The translations under genes and the position numbers were made by a program. Under the pieces are notes generated by a model. It searched no databases and was not told where the DNA came from. It was given only the letters and a program-made list of their open reading frames with translations. 28,134 bases of DNA. It comes from Planctomycetaceae bacterium (GTDB lineage Bacteria; Planctomycetota; Planctomycetia; Pirellulales; Pirellulaceae). This document shows positions 1 through 7,403 of the stretch, in pieces (within the stretch, counting starts at the first letter, position 1; each line of letters starts with the position of its first letter). Where the stretch lies: positions 1-28,134 of the forward strand of contig REEF01000510.1 of the NCBI GenBank assembly GCA_007695205.1, written 5' to 3'.

Positions 1-33
1 GCGGTTCCCGTCTGACCGCCCCCAACACCCGCT

Positions 34-91
34 AACAAAAGGACAGGCATTTTCCGCTTGAGTCCCGAAGGATAATGCCTGTCCTTTTGTT
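34..91. repeat. Perfect 18-bp inverted repeat (hairpin or bidirectional terminator-like)
   Basis: AACAAAAGGACAGGCATT at 34-51 is the exact reverse complement of 74-91, with a 22-nt loop that could pair a little further (TTCC/GGA near its ends). The arms begin with an A-rich tract and end with CCTTTTGTT, so a transcript from either strand would end in a GC-containing stem followed by U-rich sequence. That is the form of a bidirectional rho-independent terminator. The alternative is a dispersed palindromic repeat. No gene is visible on its left side within the window, so which transcript it would end cannot be said. Confidence 0.6.
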
Positions 92-570
92 CCGTCAGAA
101 AGACGCGCCTCGACGGTCGTCGTGATGTCCACGCCGCGCCGACGCAATCCGCCGCAATGGCGGCGTCCAGTCGCTCATCCAGAGGGTACCGGATCAGCAA
201 GGTTCGCGCCCTTCCGTCGGTCGAGTCGTCCAGTATGCCAGCGCGGCATGTATCTTGCTGGTGACCGCTCGGCCGTTCGACGCCGACATCCGCGATCGCA
301 GCATCCAAGACCGTTTGCCTGCCCAATCCGTCCTACTTTTTGTGCAACCATGGAGTTGGTTCCCTCGCATCGTGCCCTACCAAATCCCTTTCACGGCCTA
401 CAGTTCCAGCCGGACATGTGAGCGTGAGCAAGATAGGAGCGATAAAATCGCTAGAATCTGCGCAAGCTGCCTGATAGTTGCAAAAAAATCCCCTCGCGGA
501 GCCTGATCGCTGGATCTCGGTTCGCGAGGGGTGTACTCCGTAGAGTTTTCGGCAACCTCGGAGTACTGAA
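92..570. other. Stretch without a recognisable gene
   Basis: Several short open frames cross this stretch on both strands (for example 122-421 and 255-506 plus, 333-653 minus). None has a recognisable domain, a convincing ribosome binding site or a normal amino-acid composition; they are rich in Arg, Pro and Ser. The stretch may be the decayed flank of the transposase remnant to its right. The only structure I see is the pair of hairpins at 490-566, listed separately. Confidence 0.4.
490..566. repeat. Two adjacent perfect hairpins
   Basis: CCCCTCGCG at 490-498 pairs exactly with CGCGAGGGG at 523-531. Immediately after it, GTACTCCG at 533-540 pairs exactly with CGGAGTAC at 559-566. A run of seven A precedes the first stem. 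On the minus strand this would read as stem followed by U-rich sequence, terminator-like, downstream of the minus-strand transposase remnant. They may equally be part of the insertion sequence's end. Confidence 0.45.
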
Positions 571-654
571 TTATGGACCATCGTTTGGTGCAAAGTGTCG
601 GTTTCTGGGCCGCAAGGTGTACCTGCAGGCGATGGTGATCTTGGTGGCCGCATC

Positions 655-1335
655 GACCTTGTGAAACAACGGCACGTGGAAGTCGGTGCTGACCATCATC
701 CCCAGGCTGACCTGCCGCAGGTCATTGCGTTTCTATTTATTGTGGCCGCGCTCGGCGAGTTCGGCGGGATTGTTGGTGTCGAGGTAGGTGAAGAAGTTGG
801 TGCCGTCGTAGGTCAACGTGCGGAGCGAGAGCTGGAATTGATCGATCAGTCTCTGGGAGAGTTCGCGTTCGATGGTTTCGATGTGGTGTTCCTCAAAGGA
901 GTCCATGTGGTTCCAGAAGGACTGGCTGGAAAGTTGCCGGGCCGTGGCGGGCAGCAAACGCGGGAGGGCCGTTTGCCGGTACCCATCGGCCAGTTTGGCC
1001 TTGCTGGTGGGATGGACCGCGCGGTTGATGGCAGCCAACAGCAAGTACTGACCGGTGGAAAGTCCCTGCCTTCGCTTGGGCACATGGCGGTTGATGATGT
1101 CGACCAGACCGATTTGTTCGGCGAGATCCCAGAGGGCAACCACATCGCCGAAGGCGGCGATATCAACGGACTCGTGCTGGAGTGGTTGCTTTGCTTGCTG
1201 GACGGCGTTGAGGATGTTGTCCAGGGAGCCGAGGTAGATGGTGCGTACGATCTTCGGCTTTCCGCTGACGCGTTTGCATTCGCGGGCGTAGTAGTAGGTT
1301 TTTCCGTGGATGACTTTGTTGGTGAGGCTGGGCAT
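655..1335 (-). pseudogene. IS4/IS1634-type transposase remnant, interrupted and 3'-truncated
   Basis: The frame starting at the ATG at 1335 (MPSLTNKV; an in-frame upstream start lies at 1353) encodes the N-terminal part of an IS1634-like DDE transposase. Visible blocks are a leading GKTYYYARE segment, a segment with an isoleucine/leucine-rich helix (ALWDLAEQIGLVDII), LLLAAINRAVHPTSKAKLA, and the segment LTYDGTNFFTYLDT that carries the first catalytic Asp. The frame meets TAG at 733-735. Beyond that stop it continues with KRNDLRQVSLG, the block that normally follows GHNKQ or GHSK in this family, so the TAG looks like a point nonsense change (CAG to TAG). Similarity fades near 655, so the C-terminal half with the remaining catalytic residues is absent. 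The copy cannot be active. Family assignment is from remembered motifs. Confidence 0.75.
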
Positions 1336-1427
1336 GTTTCGGCGTCCGTTCAAATCCCGTGATGTTTAGGTCATACACCGACGGCACCCACCAAGCAGTT
1401 GCCCCAGAAACGAAAATGCCCGAATCT

Positions 1428-1443
1428 CCCGGTGAAAACCGGG
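1428..1443. repeat. Small perfect hairpin with GAAA loop
   Basis: CCCGGT (1428-1433), loop GAAA, ACCGGG (1438-1443). It lies about 90 bp upstream of the transposase start, between it and the long palindromic repeat. It may mark the 5' end of the insertion sequence or be a small RNA hairpin; no matching copy was found at the other side. Confidence 0.3.
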
Positions 1444-1484
1444 CATCGAACAGGCCGGATCCTTCGTTACACTACACGAACTAA

Positions 1485-1582
1485 GCTTTGTCTGAAAAGG
1501 GGTCTGACCCTTTGGAGGGCACGCTGAAAACTCGGGCAATACGGTGTGCCCAGAGAGGGTCAGGCCCCTTTTCAGACAAAGC
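1485..1582. repeat. Long palindromic repeat element, copy 1
   Basis: The left arm 1485-1511 and right arm 1556-1582 are 27 nt each and complementary with one mismatch (GTCTGAC against GTCAGGC at the inner part). An inner stem GGGCAC/GTGCCC (1517-1522 with 1546-1551) sits within the loop. The whole element of about 98 bp recurs, clearly related base by base, at 14845-14943. There is no coding frame of its own. This is what a REP- or MITE-like dispersed element looks like; it lies between the transposase remnant and the 3' end of the esterase gene. Confidence 0.8.
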
Positions 1583-1803
1583 CTACGCACGTAACTTGGA
1601 AACTGGCGCTAGAAAAAGAAAGGGTTTCAGAGTATTGATCATCCGCCCAAAATCGGTAGAACTTGAATTGCTCGGGCATTCACCGAGTTGTGCAGTTGGA
1701 ATCCATGGGCGATTTGATGATCTGCACGGTCCTCGGGCAAGACGAGACTTGCGTGGTGGCGTCCAACCCGAGCTCACGGTCCAACAGCTTGGCACGCCGC
1801 CTT
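1583..1803. other. Non-coding 3' region of the esterase gene
   Basis: About 220 bp between the palindromic repeat and the stop codon of the minus-strand esterase gene. No gene, stem followed by T-run or other repeat was recognised here. Transcripts from the esterase operon would run through it into the palindromic repeat, which could fold and slow or end transcription. Confidence 0.35.
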
Positions 1804-4041
1804 TCAGGGCCTACCGGTCAGCCAGTCCAAAACAACCTGATGCTGGGAACTCTGAAACCGACAGATATCATCCGGATACAGGGCAGTAAGTCCTTCGTCT
1901 GCAGGCACGTCGGCCCAGGCATGACTCGCCCGTTCCACGCTGCTGCGGACCTGATCCGCCGGGTGGTTGCGGTCTTGCAGGGGAGCCACGATCAGGCAGG
2001 GCCGGGGCGCGATCTGCCGCAGCAGGTCCTCATAGTCGTAGGGGATCTCGGCCTCGCGTCCCTCGAATAATCCCAGCTTAGGCACCAAAGCATGCCATTG
2101 CCACAGGCGGGCGAGTCCACCGGTGGTACGCGCGTCGTTATTGGCGGTTCGCAGCGGAGCGAAACCGCTGAAGCTGGCGACCCCGGCCACCCGCGGATCC
2201 AGAGCGGCGGCATGCAACGCCACCATGCCCCCCAACGAGTATCCCAGCAGGTACACTCGGGACCCGTCGAACTCCGGTACGTTCTGGCCCACGCCCGGCG
2301 GTGAAATCTGCCCTTGCCCCTCGATGACGAAATCGAGCGCGCCGCGCACGTCATGCACCATGCGTCCCAGCCGCGACCAGCGAGGATGCTGGGTGTAAAA
2401 GTCGGTACCTTCCAACAGTCGCATCCCGAACCCGCACTGATCGTAAGCCAGCACGACGAATCCGGCTTGAGCCAAGCGATGATAAACCGTCGTCCCCTCG
2501 ACACCGTAGCCCTCGTTGTAGCCGCTGTGGTACGAGTACGGATGCAGCCAGATGACGACCGGCTGTGGTCCGGTCGCGTCTCGCCGAAAATAGAGGTTCC
2601 CGCGAACATCCCCACCAAAACGAACCGGTAATCGGTCGACCTCCGCGACCGCCCAGCGGTCGTGAGTCATCATGGCCGACTGCTCCTGAGTCAAGAAAGG
2701 GGGCCGGTCGTCCTCGGGGATTGTTGCGGGGCCGTGCCCCAGCATCCAGGCAACGGCTTGGCGGGTCGCGTCCCGTGCCTCCGATCCATCCGTTGCCCGT
2801 GGCGGGATCGTAAGATCGGCCCGGGCTTGTTGCGCCTTCCAAGTATCCACGTCGAAATGGTGCAGCAAACGCTCCGGAAAGTCCTGCGGGTCGCTTTCGC
2901 CTCGTCCAAAAGCCAGGTCGAACCAGTCCATGTTCTGCCGCCGATGCTCGTCCGTGATCGGGCTGTGGGCTCCCCGGCGGTAATGAATCCGCAGATGGTC
3001 CGGATCGCCCAGCAATCGATACACTTCCCGTGCCGCCAGGTAGGCTCGTTCGACAGCCCAAGTCGGCTCGCTGCCGTCGTTATAGGCCGTATGCACCAGC
3101 AGACGCCGCGGTGCGATCAGGGCATACCACCCGTGGGCGTCCATCGGCAATTGATGCTCGCGGCCCGTGGTTTGCCGAAGCGATGGCAGAAACCATTGGC
3201 TGGGAAAGTCGGCTGGCGCCTCGGCAAACGTGTCGCGCGACGTGAATCGATAGGGACACGACGCGGGCGAACCGGGGCTGCGCGCCACGACGGCCGTAAT
3301 CCGTTCGTCCATGGCCGCGGCGATCATCGCTTGTTTACCATACCTAGAGAATCCGATGATGCCGACCTGGTTGACAACCAGCGGATAGCCTTGTTCGGCA
3401 TCCAGCAAAAAGTCCAGCGTGCGGCTCGCAAGCCACGCTTTGGCCAGAATCTCGGTCCAATTGGCCTGCGGGTACTCGTCGCGGAACGTCTGCCAGATGC
3501 TGTCGTATCCGGGATAGGCCGGTTCGCGATGATGGCTGTCCACCCCCGGGTACAGGCAGACCGCGTAACCGCGCTGAACCGCCAGTTCGGCCCAAGGGAT
3601 CTGGTAATCGCGGGGCGCCGTCAACAGCAAGGGGAAAGGCCCCGTTCCCGGCGGCAGCCACAGCCACATCTCGAACGAGCGACGGTTGGGCGTGTCGAGC
3701 GTCACACGAATACGCTGCCGCTTCGACCCGTCGTCATCGGCGCGCGTTTCCAGCACTTCGCCCGCAATCACCGCCGGCACGGCCTCGGGCGGCGAACCGG
3801 TGAAGGACTGCATCAACAGGCGACGAATCTCCTCGCGCCGCTGGGGCCATTGATCCGCCGTCCGGACCGGGCGTCCGTCAGCAAACTCCAGCAACGGTGG
3901 CAGATCGGCCATCGGGCAGAAATCATCCGCTTCCGTCACCCTGATCGCCATAGCCGATAGCAGCCAAACCAGCAGCAGGGAACAAGAGAAGAATCGTACC
4001 AGATTGCTGACAGCAGAAACATCATCACCGCGACCGATCAT
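1804..4041 (-). CDS. Exported protein with two alpha/beta-hydrolase domains, esterase-like
   Basis: 745 aa. Residues 1-38 look like a signal peptide with a hydrophobic core FFSCSLLLVWLLSA. The first hydrolase domain (about 45-390) carries GFSRYGK with Ser232 as probable nucleophile, the form of the GCSRxGK motif of CE15 glucuronoyl esterases, and a late His359 (RRGAHS). The second domain (about 450-745) has GYSLGG with Ser602, then LQD (Asp690) and a late SSQH (His734), a classic Ser-Asp-His order of dienelactone-hydrolase or acetyl-xylan-esterase type. Two complete domains in one chain make it longer than either family alone. The ATG at 4041 has AAGGA about 8 nt upstream. It follows the Gfo/Idh gene by 54 bp on the same strand. 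A role in removing ester groups from plant or algal polysaccharide outside the cytoplasm is inferred; the substrate is unknown. Confidence 0.8.
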   Translation of the reverse strand: MIGRGDDVSAVSNLVRFFSCSLLLVWLLSAMAIRVTEADDFCPMADLPPLLEFADGRPVRTADQWPQRREEIRRLLMQSFTGSPPEAVPAVIAGEVLETRADDDGSKRQRIRVTLDTPNRRSFEMWLWLPPGTGPFPLLLTAPRDYQIPWAELAVQRGYAVCLYPGVDSHHREPAYPGYDSIWQTFRDEYPQANWTEILAKAWLASRTLDFLLDAEQGYPLVVNQVGIIGFSRYGKQAMIAAAMDERITAVVARSPGSPASCPYRFTSRDTFAEAPADFPSQWFLPSLRQTTGREHQLPMDAHGWYALIAPRRLLVHTAYNDGSEPTWAVERAYLAAREVYRLLGDPDHLRIHYRRGAHSPITDEHRRQNMDWFDLAFGRGESDPQDFPERLLHHFDVDTWKAQQARADLTIPPRATDGSEARDATRQAVAWMLGHGPATIPEDDRPPFLTQEQSAMMTHDRWAVAEVDRLPVRFGGDVRGNLYFRRDATGPQPVVIWLHPYSYHSGYNEGYGVEGTTVYHRLAQAGFVVLAYDQCGFGMRLLEGTDFYTQHPRWSRLGRMVHDVRGALDFVIEGQGQISPPGVGQNVPEFDGSRVYLLGYSLGGMVALHAAALDPRVAGVASFSGFAPLRTANNDARTTGGLARLWQWHALVPKLGLFEGREAEIPYDYEDLLRQIAPRPCLIVAPLQDRNHPADQVRSSVERASHAWADVPADEGLTALYPDDICRFQSSQHQVVLDWLTGRP

Positions 4042-4095
4042 CGTTAGGTCCTTAGCACCAGATACTACAGCTTTTCGGAAGATGGCGTACCATCG

Positions 4096-5511
4096 TTAAC
4101 CCGACCGGTTTTTCAGAGCTTGGCTGGCTGGGCCGTCCAGTTGCCAACCTTCGCGGCGCGGGGGATCGAGCAGACGGTCGGCGTCTTCGTTGTTCAGGAT
4201 TCTGCCCTGTTGGGGGTCGAATTCCAGAGGCTCTTCGAACAACGAGGCGACATTACCCAGCAACAAAAGCTCCATGACCGGCCCCGAGTGATCGAAGTTC
4301 GACAGCGGCGTACCGCGGCCTCGACACGCAGCCATCCACTCGCGTTCGTGCCCCGGGATGCGAGGCAGACGCCGAGGCGGACCAACGGGTTCCGGAAAAC
4401 GGCTCTCCGGCAGCAAGCGGCAGATGGAGTTGTGGGCGTTGGTGTGTACCACACCACGACTGCCAACCAACAGGGAGCCGGACTCGGGAGTCCAGCTACC
4501 CTCCGATACCGGCGGCTGGCCGGCGATTTGGGTCAACTGCTGCCAGATCCCTTGCCGTTCGAGTTCAGCAGGGGTTGCATTGTGCCAGTGGATGCGGGCG
4601 GGGGGCAGGTCTCCGCGTGCCGGGATATCGTACCGCACGGTCTGCCAGCGGGGGAACGTGTGCGGCGACAATTCGGCGGGCCTTGATTGGACGCGGATCG
4701 TGCCTGCGGCATGGGCATCGGTGCCCCACAAGGCGCCCAGCCGCAAGCCTTTGAAGGTCAGGTTCATTCCGTGCGACCCGTTATAGCCCAGGTTTCCCGC
4801 GCCGACCTCGCGCCAAATGCCGGACATCCAAGCCGGGTGATAGGGTCGCAGCGCCAGCGGGCCCAACCAAACGTCCCAGTCCAGATAGTCCGGCACGGGC
4901 TGGTGGCCGGTCGGCAACTCGCGCGGTCCCGGACCGCCGTGCGCGAACCACACATGGGCTTCGCAGATCTCGCCTACTACCCCGTCCTGAATCAGCTCCA
5001 GCGTACGGCGAAACGAATCGGTGGCCATGCCCTGATTGCCCATCTGCGTGGCGACCTGTTGCTTGGTGGCGATTCGCCGCAGTGCCCGCGCTTCGCCAAC
5101 GGTGCGGGCGCAGGGCTTTTCCAGATAGACATGCTTGCCTTGCGCCATCGCCGCTACACCGACCGCCGTGTGGTTATGGGCGGGCAACGCTGCGATCACC
5201 CCATCCAGACGCGAGTCCTGCTCATCCAGCATTTGGCGGAAGTCCTGGTACCAGGGTACGTCTGGCAGCTTTTCCTGCCACGGGCCGGCGCGGCGCTGAT
5301 CCACATCGCACAGGGCCACAACACGCTCGCCCACTCGGCCGACCGCCTCGGCCAGCGCGGTTCCTCGACGCCCCACGCCCACCACGGCCAGATTCAGTTT
5401 TTCGTTCGCGTGAAAGGCTCGCGCCGAACGACTGTTGCGCAAAACCCACCAGGAGCCAACGCCCCAAACGGCTGACTGCAGCATGGTGCGCCGACCGATG
5501 CGATCTCTCAT
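4096..5511 (-). CDS. Gfo/Idh/MocA family oxidoreductase with twin-arginine-like leader
   Basis: 471 aa, normal for the exported planctomycete members of the family. The N-terminus has GRRTML followed by a hydrophobic stretch, resembling a Tat leader. The Rossmann fold begins at about residue 38, with GVGRRG at 45-50 as the NAD(P)-binding loop. The conserved EKP (131-133) supplies the Lys typical of these sugar dehydrogenases, and GNQG at 158-161 and DWDVWLGP at 211-218 are characteristic of the secreted subgroup. The expected function is NAD(P)-dependent oxidation or reduction of a sugar or inositol derivative; the substrate cannot be read from the sequence. The ATG at 5511 has a strong GGAAGGAG about 7 nt upstream. 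The gene lies about 100 bp downstream of the isomerase-fold gene and 54 bp upstream of the esterase gene, so the three probably form one operon. Confidence 0.88.
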   Translation of the reverse strand: MRDRIGRRTMLQSAVWGVGSWWVLRNSRSARAFHANEKLNLAVVGVGRRGTALAEAVGRVGERVVALCDVDQRRAGPWQEKLPDVPWYQDFRQMLDEQDSRLDGVIAALPAHNHTAVGVAAMAQGKHVYLEKPCARTVGEARALRRIATKQQVATQMGNQGMATDSFRRTLELIQDGVVGEICEAHVWFAHGGPGPRELPTGHQPVPDYLDWDVWLGPLALRPYHPAWMSGIWREVGAGNLGYNGSHGMNLTFKGLRLGALWGTDAHAAGTIRVQSRPAELSPHTFPRWQTVRYDIPARGDLPPARIHWHNATPAELERQGIWQQLTQIAGQPPVSEGSWTPESGSLLVGSRGVVHTNAHNSICRLLPESRFPEPVGPPRRLPRIPGHEREWMAACRGRGTPLSNFDHSGPVMELLLLGNVASLFEEPLEFDPQQGRILNNEDADRLLDPPRREGWQLDGPASQALKNRSG

Positions 5512-5516
5512 GACGA

Positions 5517-5526
5517 CTCTCCTTCC
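5517..5526 (-). promoter_or_regulatory. Ribosome binding site of the Gfo/Idh/MocA gene
   Basis: Minus-strand GGAAGGAGAG lies just upstream of the ATG at 5511 and fixes that start; it is one of the strongest Shine-Dalgarno matches in the window. Confidence 0.6.
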
Positions 5527-5612
5527 AGGAATTCGAGTTTACCGATGCACGACCGATGAACTCGCCAGGACGGACCTCCTGTCCTGTCGAGCTCTCGATG
5601 GATTCTTTGCTT

Positions 5613-7118
5613 TCACACGGACTTGCCGGTGATGTGGCTGATACCCAGGCCGGCTAACTGGCAGTAAGCTTTCAACATGGGCATGTGTTTGCCGTAGATC
5701 AACACGTTGTGATGGCCCCGGATATCGCGTGTGTCGTTCACGTCGTCGACGGCCATCTCAAAGGCGGTGCGGCATCCGCCAACCCCATCGTCGGGCCGCG
5801 TCTGAATATTTCCCAACAGGGTACCCGTACAGGCCATCAGTTCACCCGGATTGAGGAACTTCATCATGGTCACCGCCTGACCTTCGCGCAGCAACACCTG
5901 CGGTGCGACTCCCCAATCCGATTCGTGATGCGATCGCAGCACGAACTCCGCGTCCGGAGCGTCGAAACCATCCATCTTTGTGGGGGCTGTGCAGTGCGCG
6001 CCCATGTAGGTATTGCGGACCGTATTCGGCGAAGGGTTGTGCAGAAAGGCGGGCCGGTCCAGCAAATAGCTGCTCAGCAGTAGCGACAACGTGGCGGTGA
6101 TATCCCGCTCGCAGGCGCCGCACGTGCCTTCGTTCAACAATTGCATGTAAGCCATGCAGGGTGGGGGCGTGCGGCGGTCGCGGATCAGGCCCAGGCAGTC
6201 CATGGTGACCGCCTGGCATCCGGTGGCTTCCATCAATTGGCGGTTGGCGACGTAGGTTCGTGCCGCTTCCAGGATTTCCGCCTGATCGGGCTCGATGACA
6301 TCCTTGGCATGCTGTCGAAAGACGGCTGCCAGATCCTTCGCCTCGACCGAATCCTCGGTGGCGTCGTAGATCTCGGCGAACCGCTGGAGCGGCATGTGAC
6401 AGAGCACCGTGCCCAGCGGATCGAGCTGCTGCTCGCGTGTTTCGTCGCGGTGCACCACGGCGATCCGTGTCGAAGCCATCTGGTGGATTGTCTTGATCAT
6501 GCGAACGGCAGTGGCCAACCATTGGACGTCCTGCGTAGCGCCAACGAACATGCGCGGCATCTCACGAAACGGTTGTAGCGTGGGCGTGAACTGGGTGCCT
6601 TGCGGAGCGAAAACCAGCGTGGGAAGATCGCCACGATGATCGAGGAACCGCCGCACTTGGCTCCAGCCGTCGGGATGCAGGCCCATCACGGTCAGGATGA
6701 CCCCGTCGGGCGGGGATTCGGAAGTGGCCTGGACAAAAGCGTCGACCCTGGCGTCGTCGGTCAGCGGCTGGGCTACAATGTCCAACGTGACGCCCAATTG
6801 CTCACCCGCCTTGCTCAACACCTCGGTATAACGCTGCTGGCTGGCCGCGATGTCGTAAGCCGCACCCGGCCACCCCATCCAGTATCGATCCATGGGCTGC
6901 CTGGTGAACGCCGCGCGCACGACCGGGCGGCGGCTTGAAACGGATCGGGGCGTGTCGCCGTACGCCTGAGAAACGGCGGCGCCGAACCAGTTCAATTGCA
7001 TCGCTAGCGCCGATCCGCCAAACACACCGAGACTGGATAAGAAGTCGCGCCGGCCGAGCAACGAACAACATCCGGCGGCACAACACGGCTGGGGGCTTCG
7101 GGGGCTCTGATCACTCAT
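5613..7118 (-). CDS. Exported sugar-isomerase-fold protein (L-fucose/L-arabinose isomerase-like)
   Basis: 501 aa from the ATG at 7118, chosen because AAAGGAGT lies 8 nt upstream; an in-frame upstream start at 7154 has no such site. The leader contains a Cys-rich CCAAGCC segment and then GRRDFLSS followed by a hydrophobic run, a good twin-arginine motif. The mature part has two alpha/beta domains with Rossmann-like order. The block around GTCGACERDITATL near residue 350, preceded by MDCLGLIRD, resembles the metal-site region of the fucose/arabinose isomerase superfamily. The protein may isomerise a sugar or only bind one; export of an isomerase would be unusual elsewhere but such proteins occur in planctomycetes. 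First gene of a likely three-gene operon with the Gfo/Idh oxidoreductase and the esterase. Confidence 0.7.
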   Translation of the reverse strand: MSDQSPRSPQPCCAAGCCSLLGRRDFLSSLGVFGGSALAMQLNWFGAAVSQAYGDTPRSVSSRRPVVRAAFTRQPMDRYWMGWPGAAYDIAASQQRYTEVLSKAGEQLGVTLDIVAQPLTDDARVDAFVQATSESPPDGVILTVMGLHPDGWSQVRRFLDHRGDLPTLVFAPQGTQFTPTLQPFREMPRMFVGATQDVQWLATAVRMIKTIHQMASTRIAVVHRDETREQQLDPLGTVLCHMPLQRFAEIYDATEDSVEAKDLAAVFRQHAKDVIEPDQAEILEAARTYVANRQLMEATGCQAVTMDCLGLIRDRRTPPPCMAYMQLLNEGTCGACERDITATLSLLLSSYLLDRPAFLHNPSPNTVRNTYMGAHCTAPTKMDGFDAPDAEFVLRSHHESDWGVAPQVLLREGQAVTMMKFLNPGELMACTGTLLGNIQTRPDDGVGGCRTAFEMAVDDVNDTRDIRGHHNVLIYGKHMPMLKAYCQLAGLGISHITGKSV

Positions 7119-7403
7119 CGCCAAGACTCCTTTGCTCTCAAGGACTCGCTTCAAACACGAAAACTCCGCCGTCTGCCCGGAGAAGCCTCCGGAAGCCGGC
7201 GAGCTACTTCATCAACAAAAAGTCGAGTCTCGCTCTAGGGGGGCGAAGATCGGGCAACGTTCATGATTGCGCCGATCCAAAGCAACCAGCCGCGTGCTTA
7301 CCAAATGGCCAACACGTCGTGACAATCACCCCGGAACGAAAGCTGAACTGGCGAATTAACAACCTGGATTGTACCAGTCGCCCTGAAAAGCTGCAAGGTT
7401 GCG
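7119..7403. other. Intergenic region upstream of the carbohydrate operon
   Basis: About 285 bp between the start of the isomerase-like gene and the stop of the PEP-binding-domain gene, both on the minus strand. It should hold the promoter of the three-gene operon and the 3' end of the gdhA operon. I found no convincing -10/-35 pair, terminator stem with T-run, or repeat. Confidence 0.35.
7126..7133 (-). promoter_or_regulatory. Ribosome binding site deciding the isomerase-like start
   Basis: Minus-strand AAAGGAGT, spaced about 7-8 nt from the ATG at 7118. This supports the shorter protein beginning MSDQSPRS rather than the longer frame from 7154. Confidence 0.6.

Noticed and set aside
595..1362. 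255-aa open frame on the plus strand
   Set aside because: Complement of the transposase remnant; Val/Gly/Asp-rich shadow with no domain.
2662..3960. 432-aa open frame on the plus strand
   Set aside because: Lies wholly antisense to the esterase gene, is rich in Arg and Pro, and has no recognisable domain; a shadow of a GC-biased gene.
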